Source: Couchioplanes caeruleus (GTDB lineage: Bacteria; Actinomycetota; Actinomycetes; Mycobacteriales; Micromonosporaceae). From it: DNA of 64,000 nt. This document shows positions 30,530 to 41,825 of this stretch, piece by piece; position 1 is the first letter of the stretch, and every line of letters starts with the position of its first letter. The translations under genes and the position numbers were made by a program. The stretch spans positions 4,770,501 through 4,834,500 of the forward strand of contig NZ_CP092183.1 in assembly GCF_023499255.1 (NCBI RefSeq), given 5' to 3'. The notes beneath the pieces were generated by a model. That model was not told where the DNA came from and did not search any database. It was given only the letters and a program-made list of their open reading frames with translations.

Positions 30530-31333
30530 GTGCCCACCCCCCACCGCAAGCGGACCCGTCTGATCGTGCTCAGCACCTGTGCGCTGGGCGTGCTCGGTGC
30601 CGGCGTCGCCGGCGTCGCCTCCGCGCAGACCGTCCACCGTCCGCACGCCGTCCGCCACGCGAGTCCGCTGCTCGGGCCGGCCACCACAGCGGCCGGCCAC
30701 CACGGCCGCGGCCGGCACTGGCCGCGGCCCACGACCTCGGCGAGCACCCGCCCGACCGCCGTGCCCACCACCTCGGCCCCCGGCACCGCGGCGCCCACGA
30801 CGCCGCCGACCAGCCGCCCGACCACCCAGCCGACGAACCCGCCGACGACGCGGCCCCCGGCGACCACGCCGCCCACCACCACGGCGCCGCCCACCACCGA
30901 GCCGCCGGCCGCCGACGCGGTCATCACGGCCGCCCTGCAGCACATCAACGCGGCCCGGACGGCGAACGGCCTGCAGCCGCTCACGCTCAGCGCTGAGCTG
31001 ACCAAGGCGTCACAGGCGCACAACGCCCTGATGGCCGGCGGCTGCGGCCTGTCCCACCAGTGCCCCGGCGAGGCGGGCCTCGGCGACCGGTTCACCGCGG
31101 CCGGCGTCTCCTGGCGCTCGGCCGGCGAGAACATCGGTCAGGGCAACGCGGGCAACAACGCCACCGAGATCATCGCCGCGGCCAACGGCCTCACCGACCT
31201 CATGCTGGCCGAGACGCCGCCGAACGACGGGCACCGCAGGAACCTGCTCAACGCCGGATTCACCCGGGTCGGCCTGGCCGTCACGCGCGACAGCGGCGGC
31301 AAGGTCTGGTTCACCCAGGACTTCGTCAACTGA
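30530..31333 (+). CDS. secreted CAP (SCP/PR1) domain protein
   Basis: A 267-residue exported protein. GTG 30530 with GAGGA upstream starts a Sec signal peptide (AGVASA end near residue 28). A long Pro/Thr linker (about residues 55-125) leads to a C-terminal CAP domain (about 135-265) with the signature pieces LSAELTKASQAHNALM, SAGENIGQG, GHRRNLLNAGFTRVG and WFTQDF. Bacterial CAP proteins are linked to envelope or spore-coat functions; biochemical activity is uncertain. A bidirectional terminator follows. Confidence 0.9.
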   Translation: MPTPHRKRTRLIVLSTCALGVLGAGVAGVASAQTVHRPHAVRHASPLLGPATTAAGHHGRGRHWPRPTTSASTRPTAVPTTSAPGTAAPTTPPTSRPTTQPTNPPTTRPPATTPPTTTAPPTTEPPAADAVITAALQHINAARTANGLQPLTLSAELTKASQAHNALMAGGCGLSHQCPGEAGLGDRFTAAGVSWRSAGENIGQGNAGNNATEIIAAANGLTDLMLAETPPNDGHRRNLLNAGFTRVGLAVTRDSGGKVWFTQDFVN

Positions 31334-31343
31334 CGTACGGCAC

Positions 31344-31378
31344 GGTCCCCCACATCCCCGGGCGGGACGTGGGGGACC
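31344..31378. terminator. bidirectional hairpin terminator
   Basis: GGTCCCCCAC (31344-31353) pairs with GTGGGGGACC (31369-31378), with an outer GCAC/GTGC extension after a bulge. It separates convergent genes ending at 31333 and 31385. Confidence 0.75.
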
Positions 31379-31384
31379 CCGTGC

Positions 31385-32428
31385 TCAGCGCAGCGACGCG
31401 ATGTCGATCACGAACCGGTAGCGCACGTCCGACTTGAGCACCCGCTCGTACGCCTCGTTCACGGCGTCCGCGTCGATGAGCTCGACCTCCGGGGCGATGC
31501 CCTTCCCGGCGCAGAAGTCCAGCATCTCCTGGGTCTCGGCGATGCCGCCGATGCTGGAGCCGGCGAACGAGCGCCGGTTGCCGAACAGCGAGAAGACCTG
31601 CACCGGCAGCGGCTCCGGCGGCGCGCCGACGCTGACCAGGGTGCCGTCCAGGCGCAGCAGACCGAGGTACGCGGCCATGTCGACCGGCGCGCTGACCGTG
31701 TTGACGATGAGGTCGAAGGAGTTCGCCAGCGTCTCGAACGTGGCCGGGTCGCTGGTGGCGTGGTAGTGCTGGGCGCCGAAGCGCAGGCCGTCGTCCTTCT
31801 TGCTCAGCGTCTGCGAGAGCACGGTCACCTCGGCGCCCATCGCGGCGGCGATCTTCACGCCCATGTGCCCGAGCCCGCCCATGCCGACCACGGCCACCTT
31901 CCGGCCCGGGCCGGCCTTCCAGTGCGCCAGCGGCGAGTACGTGGTGATGCCCGCGCACAGCAGCGGGGCGGCCGCCTCGTACGGGATGCTCTCCGGCACC
32001 CGCAGCACGAAGTCCTGGTCGACCACGATGTGCGTCGAGTAGCCGCCCTGGGTGACCGTGCCGTCGCGGTCGACGCTCGCGTACGTCCCGGTGTTGCCGT
32101 TGGTGCAGTACTGCTCGTAGCCGGCCCGGCAGTTGTCGCACTCGCGGCACGAGTTGACCATGCAGCCGACCCCGACCCGGTCCCCGACGGCGTGCCGGGT
32201 GACCTCGGCGCCGGCCTCGGCGACCCGGCCGACGATCTCGTGGCCGACGGTCAGCGGGTACGGCACCGGCCCCCAGTCGCCGCGCACGGTGTGGATGTCG
32301 GAGTGGCAGATGCCGGCGTACGCGATCTCGATCAGGATGTCGCGCGGTCCCAGGTCACGACGCTGCACGGTGGTGCGCACGAGGGCGTCAGTGGCTGAGG
32401 GAGCCGCGAGGGCGTTGACGGTGAGAAT
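31385..32428 (-). CDS. NADP-dependent zinc alcohol dehydrogenase (YahK/CAD type), possible ATT start
   Basis: A 347-residue medium-chain dehydrogenase if it starts at ATT 32428, 331 if at GTG 32380. Zinc residues: Cys in [11 protein letters not shown], and the structural [15 protein letters not shown] cluster; cofactor loop [11 protein letters not shown]. The frame is open upstream of GTG 32380 to a TAA, with [19 protein letters not shown] matching the usual N-terminus of the family. GGGAGG sits 6-7 bases before the ATT and no ATG/GTG/TTG lies nearer. It likely reduces aldehydes with NADPH. It is 27 bases after a second dehydrogenase gene in the same direction. Confidence 0.9.
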   Translation of the reverse strand: MLTVNALAAPSATDALVRTTVQRRDLGPRDILIEIAYAGICHSDIHTVRGDWGPVPYPLTVGHEIVGRVAEAGAEVTRHAVGDRVGVGCMVNSCRECDNCRAGYEQYCTNGNTGTYASVDRDGTVTQGGYSTHIVVDQDFVLRVPESIPYEAAAPLLCAGITTYSPLAHWKAGPGRKVAVVGMGGLGHMGVKIAAAMGAEVTVLSQTLSKKDDGLRFGAQHYHATSDPATFETLANSFDLIVNTVSAPVDMAAYLGLLRLDGTLVSVGAPPEPLPVQVFSLFGNRRSFAGSSIGGIAETQEMLDFCAGKGIAPEVELIDADAVNEAYERVLKSDVRYRFVIDIASLR

Positions 32429-32455
32429 GATGACCCTCCCAGGTCGTGTGGTTGA

Positions 32456-33478
32456 TTACGGGCGTAGCAGCGTCTTGACGGCGCGGCGCTCGTCCATGGC
32501 CCGGTAGCCCTCGGCCGCCTGCTCGAGGGGCAGTTCAAGATCGAAAACCTTACCCGGCTCGATCGTGCCGTCGCCGATCAGCCGCAGCAGATCCGGCAGG
32601 AAGCGGCGGACCGGCGCCGGTCCGCCGTGCAGGTGCACCAGGGACCGGAACAACTCCATGCCCGGCAGGCTCACGTCGTGGGCGACCCCCACGAAGCCGA
32701 CGTGCCCGCCGGCCCGCGTGCAACGTACGGCCTGCGTCATCGACTCCTGCGTGCCGACCGCCTCGATCACCGAGTGCGCGCCCAGCCCGCCGGTCAGCTC
32801 CTTGACCGCGGCGACGCCGGCGTCCCCGCGCTCGGTGACCACGTCGGTGGCCCCGAACGCCAGGGCCAGCTTCTGGCGGGGCTCGTGGCGGCTCATCGCG
32901 ATGACCCGCTCCGCGCCCAGCTGCCGGGCGGCGAGCACGCCGAGCAGGCCGACGGCGCCGTCACCGACCACGGCGACGGTCTTGCCCGGGCCCACCTCGG
33001 CGGCCACCGCGGCGAACCAGCCGGTGCCCAGCACGTCCGAGGCGGCCAGGTAGTCCGGGACGAGCTCGGCCGGCGGCACCTCGGGCGTGGCCACGAGCGT
33101 GCCGTCGGCCAGCGGCACCCGCAGGTACTGGGCCTGGGACCCGAGCGAGCCCATCGGCACCCGGTGCACGCAGCCGGACTGGTAGCCGGCGCGGCAGATC
33201 TCGCAGGTGTTGTCGGAGGCCCAGAACGAGCCGACCACGAACTGGCCGGGCCGTACGCCGGACACCTCGGCGCCGGTCTCCTCGACGATGCCCACGTACT
33301 CGTGGCCCATCGGCGCCGGGCCGTCGAGCTTCTGGATTCCCCGGTACGGCCACAGATCGGACCCGCACACACAGGTCGCCGACAGCCGGATGACCGCGTC
33401 GGTGGGCGCCTCGATCCGCGGATCCGGGCGGTCCTCCACCCGCACGTCCCCGGGCGCGTACATGACGGCACCACGCAT
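32456..33478 (-). CDS. zinc-dependent alcohol dehydrogenase (Tdh-like)
   Basis: A 340-residue medium-chain dehydrogenase. It has the catalytic zinc pattern CVCGSDLWPYRG and MGHEYVG, a reduced structural-zinc loop (CEICRAGYQSGC) and cofactor loop GDGAVGLLGVLAA. AAGGAGG lies 6 bases before ATG 33478, while an ATG directly touching it is too close. It reads toward the second dehydrogenase at 32428 with a short gap, so the two likely share a transcript. Substrate unknown. Confidence 0.9.
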   Translation of the reverse strand: MRGAVMYAPGDVRVEDRPDPRIEAPTDAVIRLSATCVCGSDLWPYRGIQKLDGPAPMGHEYVGIVEETGAEVSGVRPGQFVVGSFWASDNTCEICRAGYQSGCVHRVPMGSLGSQAQYLRVPLADGTLVATPEVPPAELVPDYLAASDVLGTGWFAAVAAEVGPGKTVAVVGDGAVGLLGVLAARQLGAERVIAMSRHEPRQKLALAFGATDVVTERGDAGVAAVKELTGGLGAHSVIEAVGTQESMTQAVRCTRAGGHVGFVGVAHDVSLPGMELFRSLVHLHGGPAPVRRFLPDLLRLIGDGTIEPGKVFDLELPLEQAAEGYRAMDERRAVKTLLRP

Positions 33479-33608
33479 GATCATCCTCCTTGCCGGTGGG
33501 CGGCGACCGTTCTGTCTTCCCCGCAAACCCCTACTGCATGCCGGGGGCGGCGTCCTGTGATGCGCGACAAGCTGCCCGGCCCCGCGGGCGGCCGTAGAGT
33601 CGCTTGCC

Positions 33609-34619
33609 ATGAGGGCGATCGTGTTCAGCAGCACCGGCGACAGTTCCGTCCTGAGCCTCGCCGAGCGGGACGTCCCGGAGCCGGGCGACGGCCAGATCCG
33701 GGTCCGGGTGATGCGCTCCGGGGTCAACCCGACCGACTGGAAACGCCGGTCCGCCGGCGACGTGGGCTTCGCCGAGGCGACGCCGAACATGGACGGCGCC
33801 GGGCTCGTGGACGCGGTCGGTCCGGGCGTGCTCTCGCACCACGTCGGCGACCGGGTCTGGATCATGCTCGCCGCGCACGGCAGCCCGTACGGTACCGCCG
33901 CCGAGTACGCGATCGTCGCGGCCGAGCACGCCTTCCCGCTGCCCGACGGCGTCTCGTACGACGTGGGCGCGGCCCTCGGGGTGCCGGCGATCACCGCGCA
34001 CCGGGCCCTGACGATCGCGCAGGCCGGACCCGCCCGGCTCGGCCCCGGCGCGCTCATCGGGCGCACCGTGCTGGTCGCCGGCGGTGCGGGCGCCGTCGGG
34101 CACGCCGCGATCCAGCTCGCCCGCTGGGCCGGCGCGACCGTCGTCACCACGGTCAGCAGTGCCGAAAAGGCGGCGCTGGCCACCGCCGCCGGCGCCCACC
34201 ACGTCGTGAACTACCGGCGCGACGACGCAGCCGAGCAGATCCGGGCGGTCGCCCCCGACGGCGCCGACATCATCGTGGAGGTCTCCCCCACCGCGAACGC
34301 GGCGCTCAACCAGGCGGTCGCGGCCAACCACGCCGGCATCGCGATCTACGCGAACAACGGCGGCGACACGGTCTCCCTCGACATCCGCCCGCACATGATG
34401 CTCAACACCCGGGTGCAGTTCCTCATCCTGTACACGCTCGGCGAGCCGCTGCTGCAGGCCGCCCCCGAGGACGTCGGCGTGGCGCTGCGCGACGGCGCGC
34501 TGCCGGTCGGCGAGGAGCACGGCCTGCCGCTGCACCACTTCCCGCTGGAACGGACGGCCGAGGCCCACGACGCGGTCGAGCAGGGTGTGGTCGGCAAGGT
34601 TCTCGTCGCGGTGGCGTAG
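33609..34619 (+). CDS. zinc-free NADPH:quinone oxidoreductase (MDR superfamily)
   Basis: A 336-residue protein of the quinone-oxidoreductase branch. It shows SGVNPTDWKRR, the NADPH loop AGGAGAVGHAAIQLARWAG and no zinc cysteines. TAGAGT at 33593-33598 is a plausible -10 box just before ATG 33609. Members reduce quinones or enones with NADPH. It is divergent from the alcohol dehydrogenase pair. Confidence 0.9.
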   Translation: MRAIVFSSTGDSSVLSLAERDVPEPGDGQIRVRVMRSGVNPTDWKRRSAGDVGFAEATPNMDGAGLVDAVGPGVLSHHVGDRVWIMLAAHGSPYGTAAEYAIVAAEHAFPLPDGVSYDVGAALGVPAITAHRALTIAQAGPARLGPGALIGRTVLVAGGAGAVGHAAIQLARWAGATVVTTVSSAEKAALATAAGAHHVVNYRRDDAAEQIRAVAPDGADIIVEVSPTANAALNQAVAANHAGIAIYANNGGDTVSLDIRPHMMLNTRVQFLILYTLGEPLLQAAPEDVGVALRDGALPVGEEHGLPLHHFPLERTAEAHDAVEQGVVGKVLVAVA

Positions 34620-34662
34620 CGAATCTTCGAGTTCTCCCAATTCGGCGCGGCAGGCTCGCCGC

Positions 34663-36072
34663 GTGACTGTGACGACGACAGGACGGGTGCGGCTGGCCCG
34701 GCCGCAGGACCGGATCGCCCCGCCGCCCCCGCCGCGGCGGTGGTGGCGCGACCTCGCGGGGTCCGCCGCGATCCTCAGCGTGGTCGCCGTGGTGGCGTTG
34801 TGGCTGGCCGGCGGCGGGGTCCGCGACCTCGGCAGCGGCGAACCGGCGACCACCCTGGGCCGCCTGACCGGCCTGGTCGCCTCGGACCTGTTGCTGCTGC
34901 AGGTGCTGCTGATGGCCCGGATCCCGGCGGTGGAGCGGGCGTACGGGCAGGACCTGCTGGCCCGGCGGCACCGGGTGCTCGGGTTCCTGTCGTTCTGGCT
35001 GATGCTCGCGCACGTCGTGCTGATCACCGTCGGCTACGCGCAGTCCGAGCCGGCGAGCGTGCCCGGTGAGGCCTGGAGCCTCGTGGTCACGTACCCGGGG
35101 ATGCTGCTCGCGGCGGCCGGGACACTGCTGCTGATCCTGGTGGTGGTGCTCTCGGTGCGGGCCGCGCGGCGCCGGCAACGGTACGAGACCTGGCACCTGC
35201 TGCACCTGTACGCGTACCTCGGGGTCGGGCTCGCCCTGCCGCACCAGCTCTGGACCGGCGCGGACTTCACCGCGTCCCCGATGGCCCGCGGGTACTGGTG
35301 GGGGCTGTACGGCGCGACCCTGGCCGCCGTGCTCGCCTTCCGCGTCGCCCTGCCGCTCTGGCGCTCGGCCCACCACCGGCTGCGGGTCGACACGGTGGTC
35401 GCCGAGGCGCCCGGGGTGGTGTCGGTCTACCTGCGCGGCCACCGGCTGGACCGGTTGCCCGTCCGGGCGGGCCAGTTCTTCCTGTGGCGTTTCCTCGACG
35501 GCCCGGGCTGGTCGCGGGCGCACCCGTACACGCTGTCGGCGGCGCCGGGCCGGGACCTGCTGCGGATCACCGTCAAGGAGCTCGGGGACGGCAGCGCCCG
35601 GGTCCGGCACCTGCGGCCCGGCACCCGCGTCCTGATCGAGGGGCCGTACGGGGCGCTCACCGCGGACCGCTCGACCGGCCGCCGCCCGCTGCTGATCGCC
35701 GCCGGGGTGGGCATCACGACGATGCGGGCCCTGCTCGACGACCTCGGCCCGGCCGGGACCGGCGCCACCCTGCTCTACCGGATCCGTACCCGCACCGAGG
35801 CGGTCTTCCGCGCCGAGCTCGACGACCTCGGCCGCCGTTACGGCGTCCACGTCGTCTACCTCGAGGGAAGCCGTCCGCGGCACGGGTCCTGGCTGCCGGC
35901 CCACTTCAGCCGCGGCGACGACACGGCCGCCCTGCGGTGGCTGGTGCCCGACGTCGCCGAGCGCGAGGCGTACCTGTGCGGGCCGCCGCCCTGGATAACC
36001 GCCGTGCGCACGAGCCTGCGCGCGGCGGGCGTACCCGATGATCTGATCCACGCCGAGGAGTTCGCATGGTGA
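34663..36072 (+). CDS. ferric-reductase-like transmembrane flavohaem oxidoreductase (copy 1)
   Basis: A 469-residue membrane protein. About six helices (residues 25-225) carry candidate haem histidines in RHRVLGFLSFWLMLAHVVL and WHLLHLYAYLG and LPHQLW. Then come an FAD domain (HPYTLSAAP) and an NAD(P) domain (AAGVGITTMRALL, CGPPPW). It should pass electrons from cytosolic NAD(P)H through FAD and haem to an external acceptor. The adjacent FMN-binding protein, 7 bases downstream, is the likely acceptor. GTG 34663 has no ribosome site. It is paralogous to the gene at 39793 (long identical stretches such as SDLLLLQVLLMARIP). Confidence 0.92.
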   Translation: MTVTTTGRVRLARPQDRIAPPPPPRRWWRDLAGSAAILSVVAVVALWLAGGGVRDLGSGEPATTLGRLTGLVASDLLLLQVLLMARIPAVERAYGQDLLARRHRVLGFLSFWLMLAHVVLITVGYAQSEPASVPGEAWSLVVTYPGMLLAAAGTLLLILVVVLSVRAARRRQRYETWHLLHLYAYLGVGLALPHQLWTGADFTASPMARGYWWGLYGATLAAVLAFRVALPLWRSAHHRLRVDTVVAEAPGVVSVYLRGHRLDRLPVRAGQFFLWRFLDGPGWSRAHPYTLSAAPGRDLLRITVKELGDGSARVRHLRPGTRVLIEGPYGALTADRSTGRRPLLIAAGVGITTMRALLDDLGPAGTGATLLYRIRTRTEAVFRAELDDLGRRYGVHVVYLEGSRPRHGSWLPAHFSRGDDTAALRWLVPDVAEREAYLCGPPPWITAVRTSLRAAGVPDDLIHAEEFAW

Positions 36073-36079
36073 GGCCCGT

Positions 36080-36532
36080 ATGCGCCGCTTGACGCTCTGG
36101 ATCGTCTCCACGATCGCCGCCGTCGTCCTGCTGCTGAGTTACCGCACGAGCCTGGGCGGACCGGCGCCCTCCGCGGCGGCCGGCGCCGCTGCGCCCGGCA
36201 TCGTGCCCGCCCCGGCCCCGTCCGGGGGTTCCGCACCAGCCCGCCGGGCGAAGACGGTCACCGCCAACGGCACCGTCGCCCGGACCCGCTGGGGTCCGGT
36301 CCAGGTCCAGGTCACGATCACGGACGGGAAGATCACCGGCGCTCGCGCGCTGCGGCATCCGACCGGCAGCGACCGGGACGACGAGATCAACGGGTACGCG
36401 CTGCCGCGGCTGCGCGCCGAGGTTCTGCAGGCACAGAGCGCGCACATCGACGCGGTGAGCGGCGCGACGGTGACCAGCGGCGGGTACGCCGAGTCGCTGC
36501 AGTCCGCCCTCGACGCGGCACATTTCGGGTGA
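36080..36532 (+). CDS. exported FMN-binding domain protein (copy 1)
   Basis: A 150-residue protein with an N-terminal signal anchor, a Pro/Ala linker and an FMN-binding domain like those of RnfG/NqrC/NosR. SGATVTS near residues 128-133 is the flavinylation site pattern, with FMN expected on the last Thr of GAT-x-T. Such covalent flavin needs an ApbE transferase, which is not in this window. GAGG lies 5 bases before ATG 36080. It pairs with the ferric-reductase-like gene and has a paralogue at 41226. Confidence 0.9.
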   Translation: MRRLTLWIVSTIAAVVLLLSYRTSLGGPAPSAAAGAAAPGIVPAPAPSGGSAPARRAKTVTANGTVARTRWGPVQVQVTITDGKITGARALRHPTGSDRDDEINGYALPRLRAEVLQAQSAHIDAVSGATVTSGGYAESLQSALDAAHFG

Positions 36533-37321
36533 CCCGCGTATCACTGCGCTGAACCGGCGGCGGGCGAGCGCCGTACCTGCCGCAGGAAGCGATGCGCGAC
36601 AGGAAGGTGGAGCCGGTGGTACGTCGTCTGGGGCTGACCGGGTACGCGGTTGTGGCGGTGCTGGCTCTCGCGGCGTGCGCGCCGACGGCGGGCACGCCCG
36701 GGCCACGGCAGACGGCGGCGGCCGGTGATCGCCGTGCCGGTCCGGGCACCGCCGGGCCCACCAGCGCGGCCTGCACCCGGGCCACCAAGGTCGCGATCGT
36801 GGACCGGACGACGGGCGACGGCGCTCACCGGTACGAATTCAGCCCGGGCACGCTGACCATCCAGCGCGGGGCGTTCCTCGCCGTCACGAACCGGTCCCCC
36901 GAGGTGCACGAGTTGATCGCCGAGCCGGACGCCGGCCTGGTCACGAGCGTCCTCGACCTCGCCGAGCGGCAGGTGATCCAGTTTCCCGAGGCGGGCAGCT
37001 TCACGGTGCGCAGCGCGACCGAGCACCGCGCCGTGCTGCGCCTGACGGTCGCCGGCGAGAGCGGCTGCGCGGCGCCGAAGCCGACCCTGACCATCACCGG
37101 CCGCGACACCGTCACACCGGCGCACCTGTCGGTGGCGGCGACCGAGAACTTCGCCGTGGTCAACGACTCCGCCGGCTCGCAGACCGTGACCTGCTCGCCC
37201 GATCCGGGCGGCAACGGCGACAACTCCCGGGTCGACCCGGGCGAGTCCCAGCTGCTCGCCATCGACGAGCCGGGCCGCTACATCTGTACGAGCAGGCAGC
37301 ACCCACGGTTGCGGGCCACGG

Positions 37322-39610
<2,289 letters not shown>

Positions 39611-39691
39611 CGCATCCCCCCACCGGTCGCCGGTGGGTCGCCCGCCCACCGGTGCACCCTGATGATCGCCAGGCGCGTACGGCCCCGGCAG

Positions 39692-39705
39692 GGTCGCAAG
39701 GCCCG
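39692..39705. promoter_or_regulatory. DosR-like 14-bp palindrome (exact)
   Basis: GGGTCGCAAGGCCC fits GGGNC-N4-GNCCC. It is centred between the divergent ATPase-hemerythrin gene (start 39610) and the second ferric-reductase cassette (start 39793), about 80-90 bases from each. Confidence 0.65.
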
Positions 39706-39792
39706 AAGTCCGGTCCGGCGTTCATAGCGACTTCATAGGTGGACCATAGGTTCGGGCCTCGTTTCCTCAGCTCCGGCGCCGATCGTGGGGTC

Positions 39793-41205
39793 ATGACCGC
39801 ACCAGCCATGCCCCGGACCGCGCCGCCCGCGGCCGCCATCGCACCGCCGCGCCGGACCACGCCCCGCTGGTGGGCGGACGCGGGCGGCCTCGGCGCCGGT
39901 GTGAGCCTGCTGATCGTGACCGCCCTGTGGGTCGGCAACGGCGGCCTGCAGCAGCTGGTCGGCGGCGGCCCGGACGCGGTGTCGGCGATCGGCCGGCTGA
40001 CCGGCCTGTGGGCCTCCGACCTGCTGCTCCTGCAGGTGCTGCTGATGGCCCGGATCCCGCTGGTCGAGCGCGCCTTCGGCCAGGACCGGCTGGCCCGGTG
40101 GCACCGCTGGACCGGCTTCACCTCGTTCTGGATGATGATCGGGCACATCGTGCTCATCACGCTCGGCTACGCCGGGGCCGCCCACGCGAACGCGCTCGCC
40201 GAGCTGTGGGACATGATCTGGACGTATCCCGGCATGCTGCTGGCCACCGCCGGCACGGTCGCGCTCCTCATGGTGGTCGTCACCTCGATCCGCGCCGCCC
40301 GGCGCAGGCTGCGCTACGAGTCCTGGCACCTGCTGCACCTGTACGCGTACCTCGGGGTGGGCCTGGCCCTGCCGCACCAGCTGTGGACCGGCACCGACTT
40401 CATCGGCTCAGCCGCGTCGACGGCGTACTGGTGGACGCTGTACGCGGTGTCCGCGGGCGCGGTCCTCGCCTACCGGGTCGGCGTGCCGGTGTGGCGCAGC
40501 TGGCGGCACGGCCTCGTCGTCTCGCACGTCAGGCCGGAGGGTCCCGGGCTGACCTCGGTCTACCTCACCGGCCGCGACCTGCACGCCCTCCCGGCCCGCG
40601 CCGGGCAGTTCTTCCAGTGGCGCTTCCTCGACGGACCCGGCTGGAGCCGGGCACACCCGTACTCGCTGTCGGCCACCCCGAACGGCCGGATGCTGCGCAT
40701 CACCGTCAAGGACCTCGGCGACGGCAGCTCCCGGGTGGCCTCGCTGCGGCCCGGCACCAGGGCGCTCATCGAGGGGCCGTACGGCCGGCTGACCGGCGAG
40801 ACGTACACCGGCGGGCCGGTCGTGCTGCTGGCCTGCGGGATCGGCGTCACTCCCCTGCTGTCGCTGCTCGGTGAGCTGCCGTACGCCCCCGGCGAGGCGA
40901 CGCTGGTCTACCGGGCCCGTACCGAGGCGGAGCTCGCCTTCCGGTCCGAGCTGGACTGGTTCGCGGCGCGCCGCGGGGTCCGGATCGTGCACCTGCTCGG
41001 CCCGCGCGCCGCCCGGCCGTCCTGGCTGCCCGCCGCGTTCGCCGACCACGGCGACGCCGACGCGCTGCGCCAGATCGCTCCGTGGATCGCCGGTTCGCAC
41101 GTCTACGTGTGCGGCCCGGAGGCGTGGACGCAGGCCGCCCGCGCCGCCGCGGCCGAGGCCGGCGTGGCCCCCGAGCGGCTGCACACCGAACTCTTCTCCT
41201 GGTGA
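39793..41205 (+). CDS. ferric-reductase-like transmembrane flavohaem oxidoreductase (copy 2)
   Basis: A 470-residue paralogue of the protein at 34663, with the same order: Pro-rich start, about six helices with haem-type histidines (WHRWTGFTSFWMMIGHIVL, WHLLHLYAYLG), FAD domain (HPYSLSATP) and NAD domain (ACGIGVTPLLSLL, CGPEAW). GTGGGG precedes ATG 39793. Unlike copy 1 it has a DosR-like box 88 bases upstream, so the two copies are probably expressed under different conditions. Followed after 20 bases by its FMN-binding partner. Confidence 0.92.
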   Translation: MTAPAMPRTAPPAAAIAPPRRTTPRWWADAGGLGAGVSLLIVTALWVGNGGLQQLVGGGPDAVSAIGRLTGLWASDLLLLQVLLMARIPLVERAFGQDRLARWHRWTGFTSFWMMIGHIVLITLGYAGAAHANALAELWDMIWTYPGMLLATAGTVALLMVVVTSIRAARRRLRYESWHLLHLYAYLGVGLALPHQLWTGTDFIGSAASTAYWWTLYAVSAGAVLAYRVGVPVWRSWRHGLVVSHVRPEGPGLTSVYLTGRDLHALPARAGQFFQWRFLDGPGWSRAHPYSLSATPNGRMLRITVKDLGDGSSRVASLRPGTRALIEGPYGRLTGETYTGGPVVLLACGIGVTPLLSLLGELPYAPGEATLVYRARTEAELAFRSELDWFAARRGVRIVHLLGPRAARPSWLPAAFADHGDADALRQIAPWIAGSHVYVCGPEAWTQAARAAAAEAGVAPERLHTELFSW

Positions 41206-41225
41206 TCCGGAAAGGACACGCGACG

Positions 41226-41645
41226 ATGCGACGCATCAGCATGTGGTTGTTCTCCACCGTGGTGGCCGTGGTGCTGCTCTTCAGCTACCGCACCAGCACG
41301 AACTCGGCCGCCGAGGCCACCGCGAGCGCCACCGCCGCCACGAGCGGATCCGGCACCTCGTCGGGCGGCAAGACCTACACCGGCGCGGTGACCTCGACGC
41401 GGTGGGGCGACGTGCAGGTCGCCATCACGGTGGCCAACGGCAAGATCACCGATGTGACGGTGCCGGTCTATCCGTCGGACAACGGCAAGGACCAGGAGAT
41501 CAACGCGTACGCCCTGCCGGTGCTGAAGCAGGAGACCCTGGCGGCGCAGAGCGCGGACATCGACACGGTGTCCGGCGCGACCGTCACGAGCGACGGATAC
41601 CTGCAGTCGCTGCAGTCCGCCCTCGACGCGGCGCACCTCTCGTAG
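41226..41645 (+). CDS. exported FMN-binding domain protein (copy 2)
   Basis: A 139-residue paralogue of the protein at 36080, with signal anchor (MRRISMWLFSTVVAVVLLF), short Ser/Thr/Ala linker and FMN-binding domain ending in VSGATVTSDGYLQSLQSALD. The flavin Thr pattern GAT-x-T is kept. GGAAAGGA lies upstream of ATG 41226. It is the probable terminal acceptor or relay of the reductase at 39793. Confidence 0.9.
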   Translation: MRRISMWLFSTVVAVVLLFSYRTSTNSAAEATASATAATSGSGTSSGGKTYTGAVTSTRWGDVQVAITVANGKITDVTVPVYPSDNGKDQEINAYALPVLKQETLAAQSADIDTVSGATVTSDGYLQSLQSALDAAHLS

Positions 41646-41666
41646 GGGCCGGGCGCCGACGTCCGC

Positions 41667-41696
41667 GTCGGCGTCGGCGTCGGCGTGGGCGTGGGC
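41667..41696. repeat. five tandem GTSGGC hexamers
   Basis: Three GTCGGC and two GTGGGC units stand in a row. They lie in the loop of a distant 12-bp inverted repeat (GGCCGGGCGCCG at 41647-41658 with CGGCGCCCGGCC at 41740-41751). The inverted repeat may end transcription of the cassette. Confidence 0.5.
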
Positions 41697-41782
41697 ATCC
41701 TCGCCACCGCCGGTGAAGCGACCACCCACCTGCCGCTTCCGGCGCCCGGCCGTGCACTGCGCCTGTGACCCCGGGGACCGTG

Positions 41783-41811
41783 ACGAACATGTACGTTACG
41801 AACATGTTCGT
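41783..41811. promoter_or_regulatory. tandem palindromes, probable TetR-type operator
   Basis: ACGAACATGTTCGT (41798-41811) is a perfect 14-bp palindrome. ACGAACATGTACGT (41783-41796) is the same with one mismatch, 15 bp away. TGTTAC at 41811-41816 could be the -10 box of a leaderless transcript for ATG 41826, so a bound repressor would cover the promoter. No TetR gene is adjacent. Confidence 0.7.
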
Positions 41812-41825
41812 GTTACCGTCGTGGC

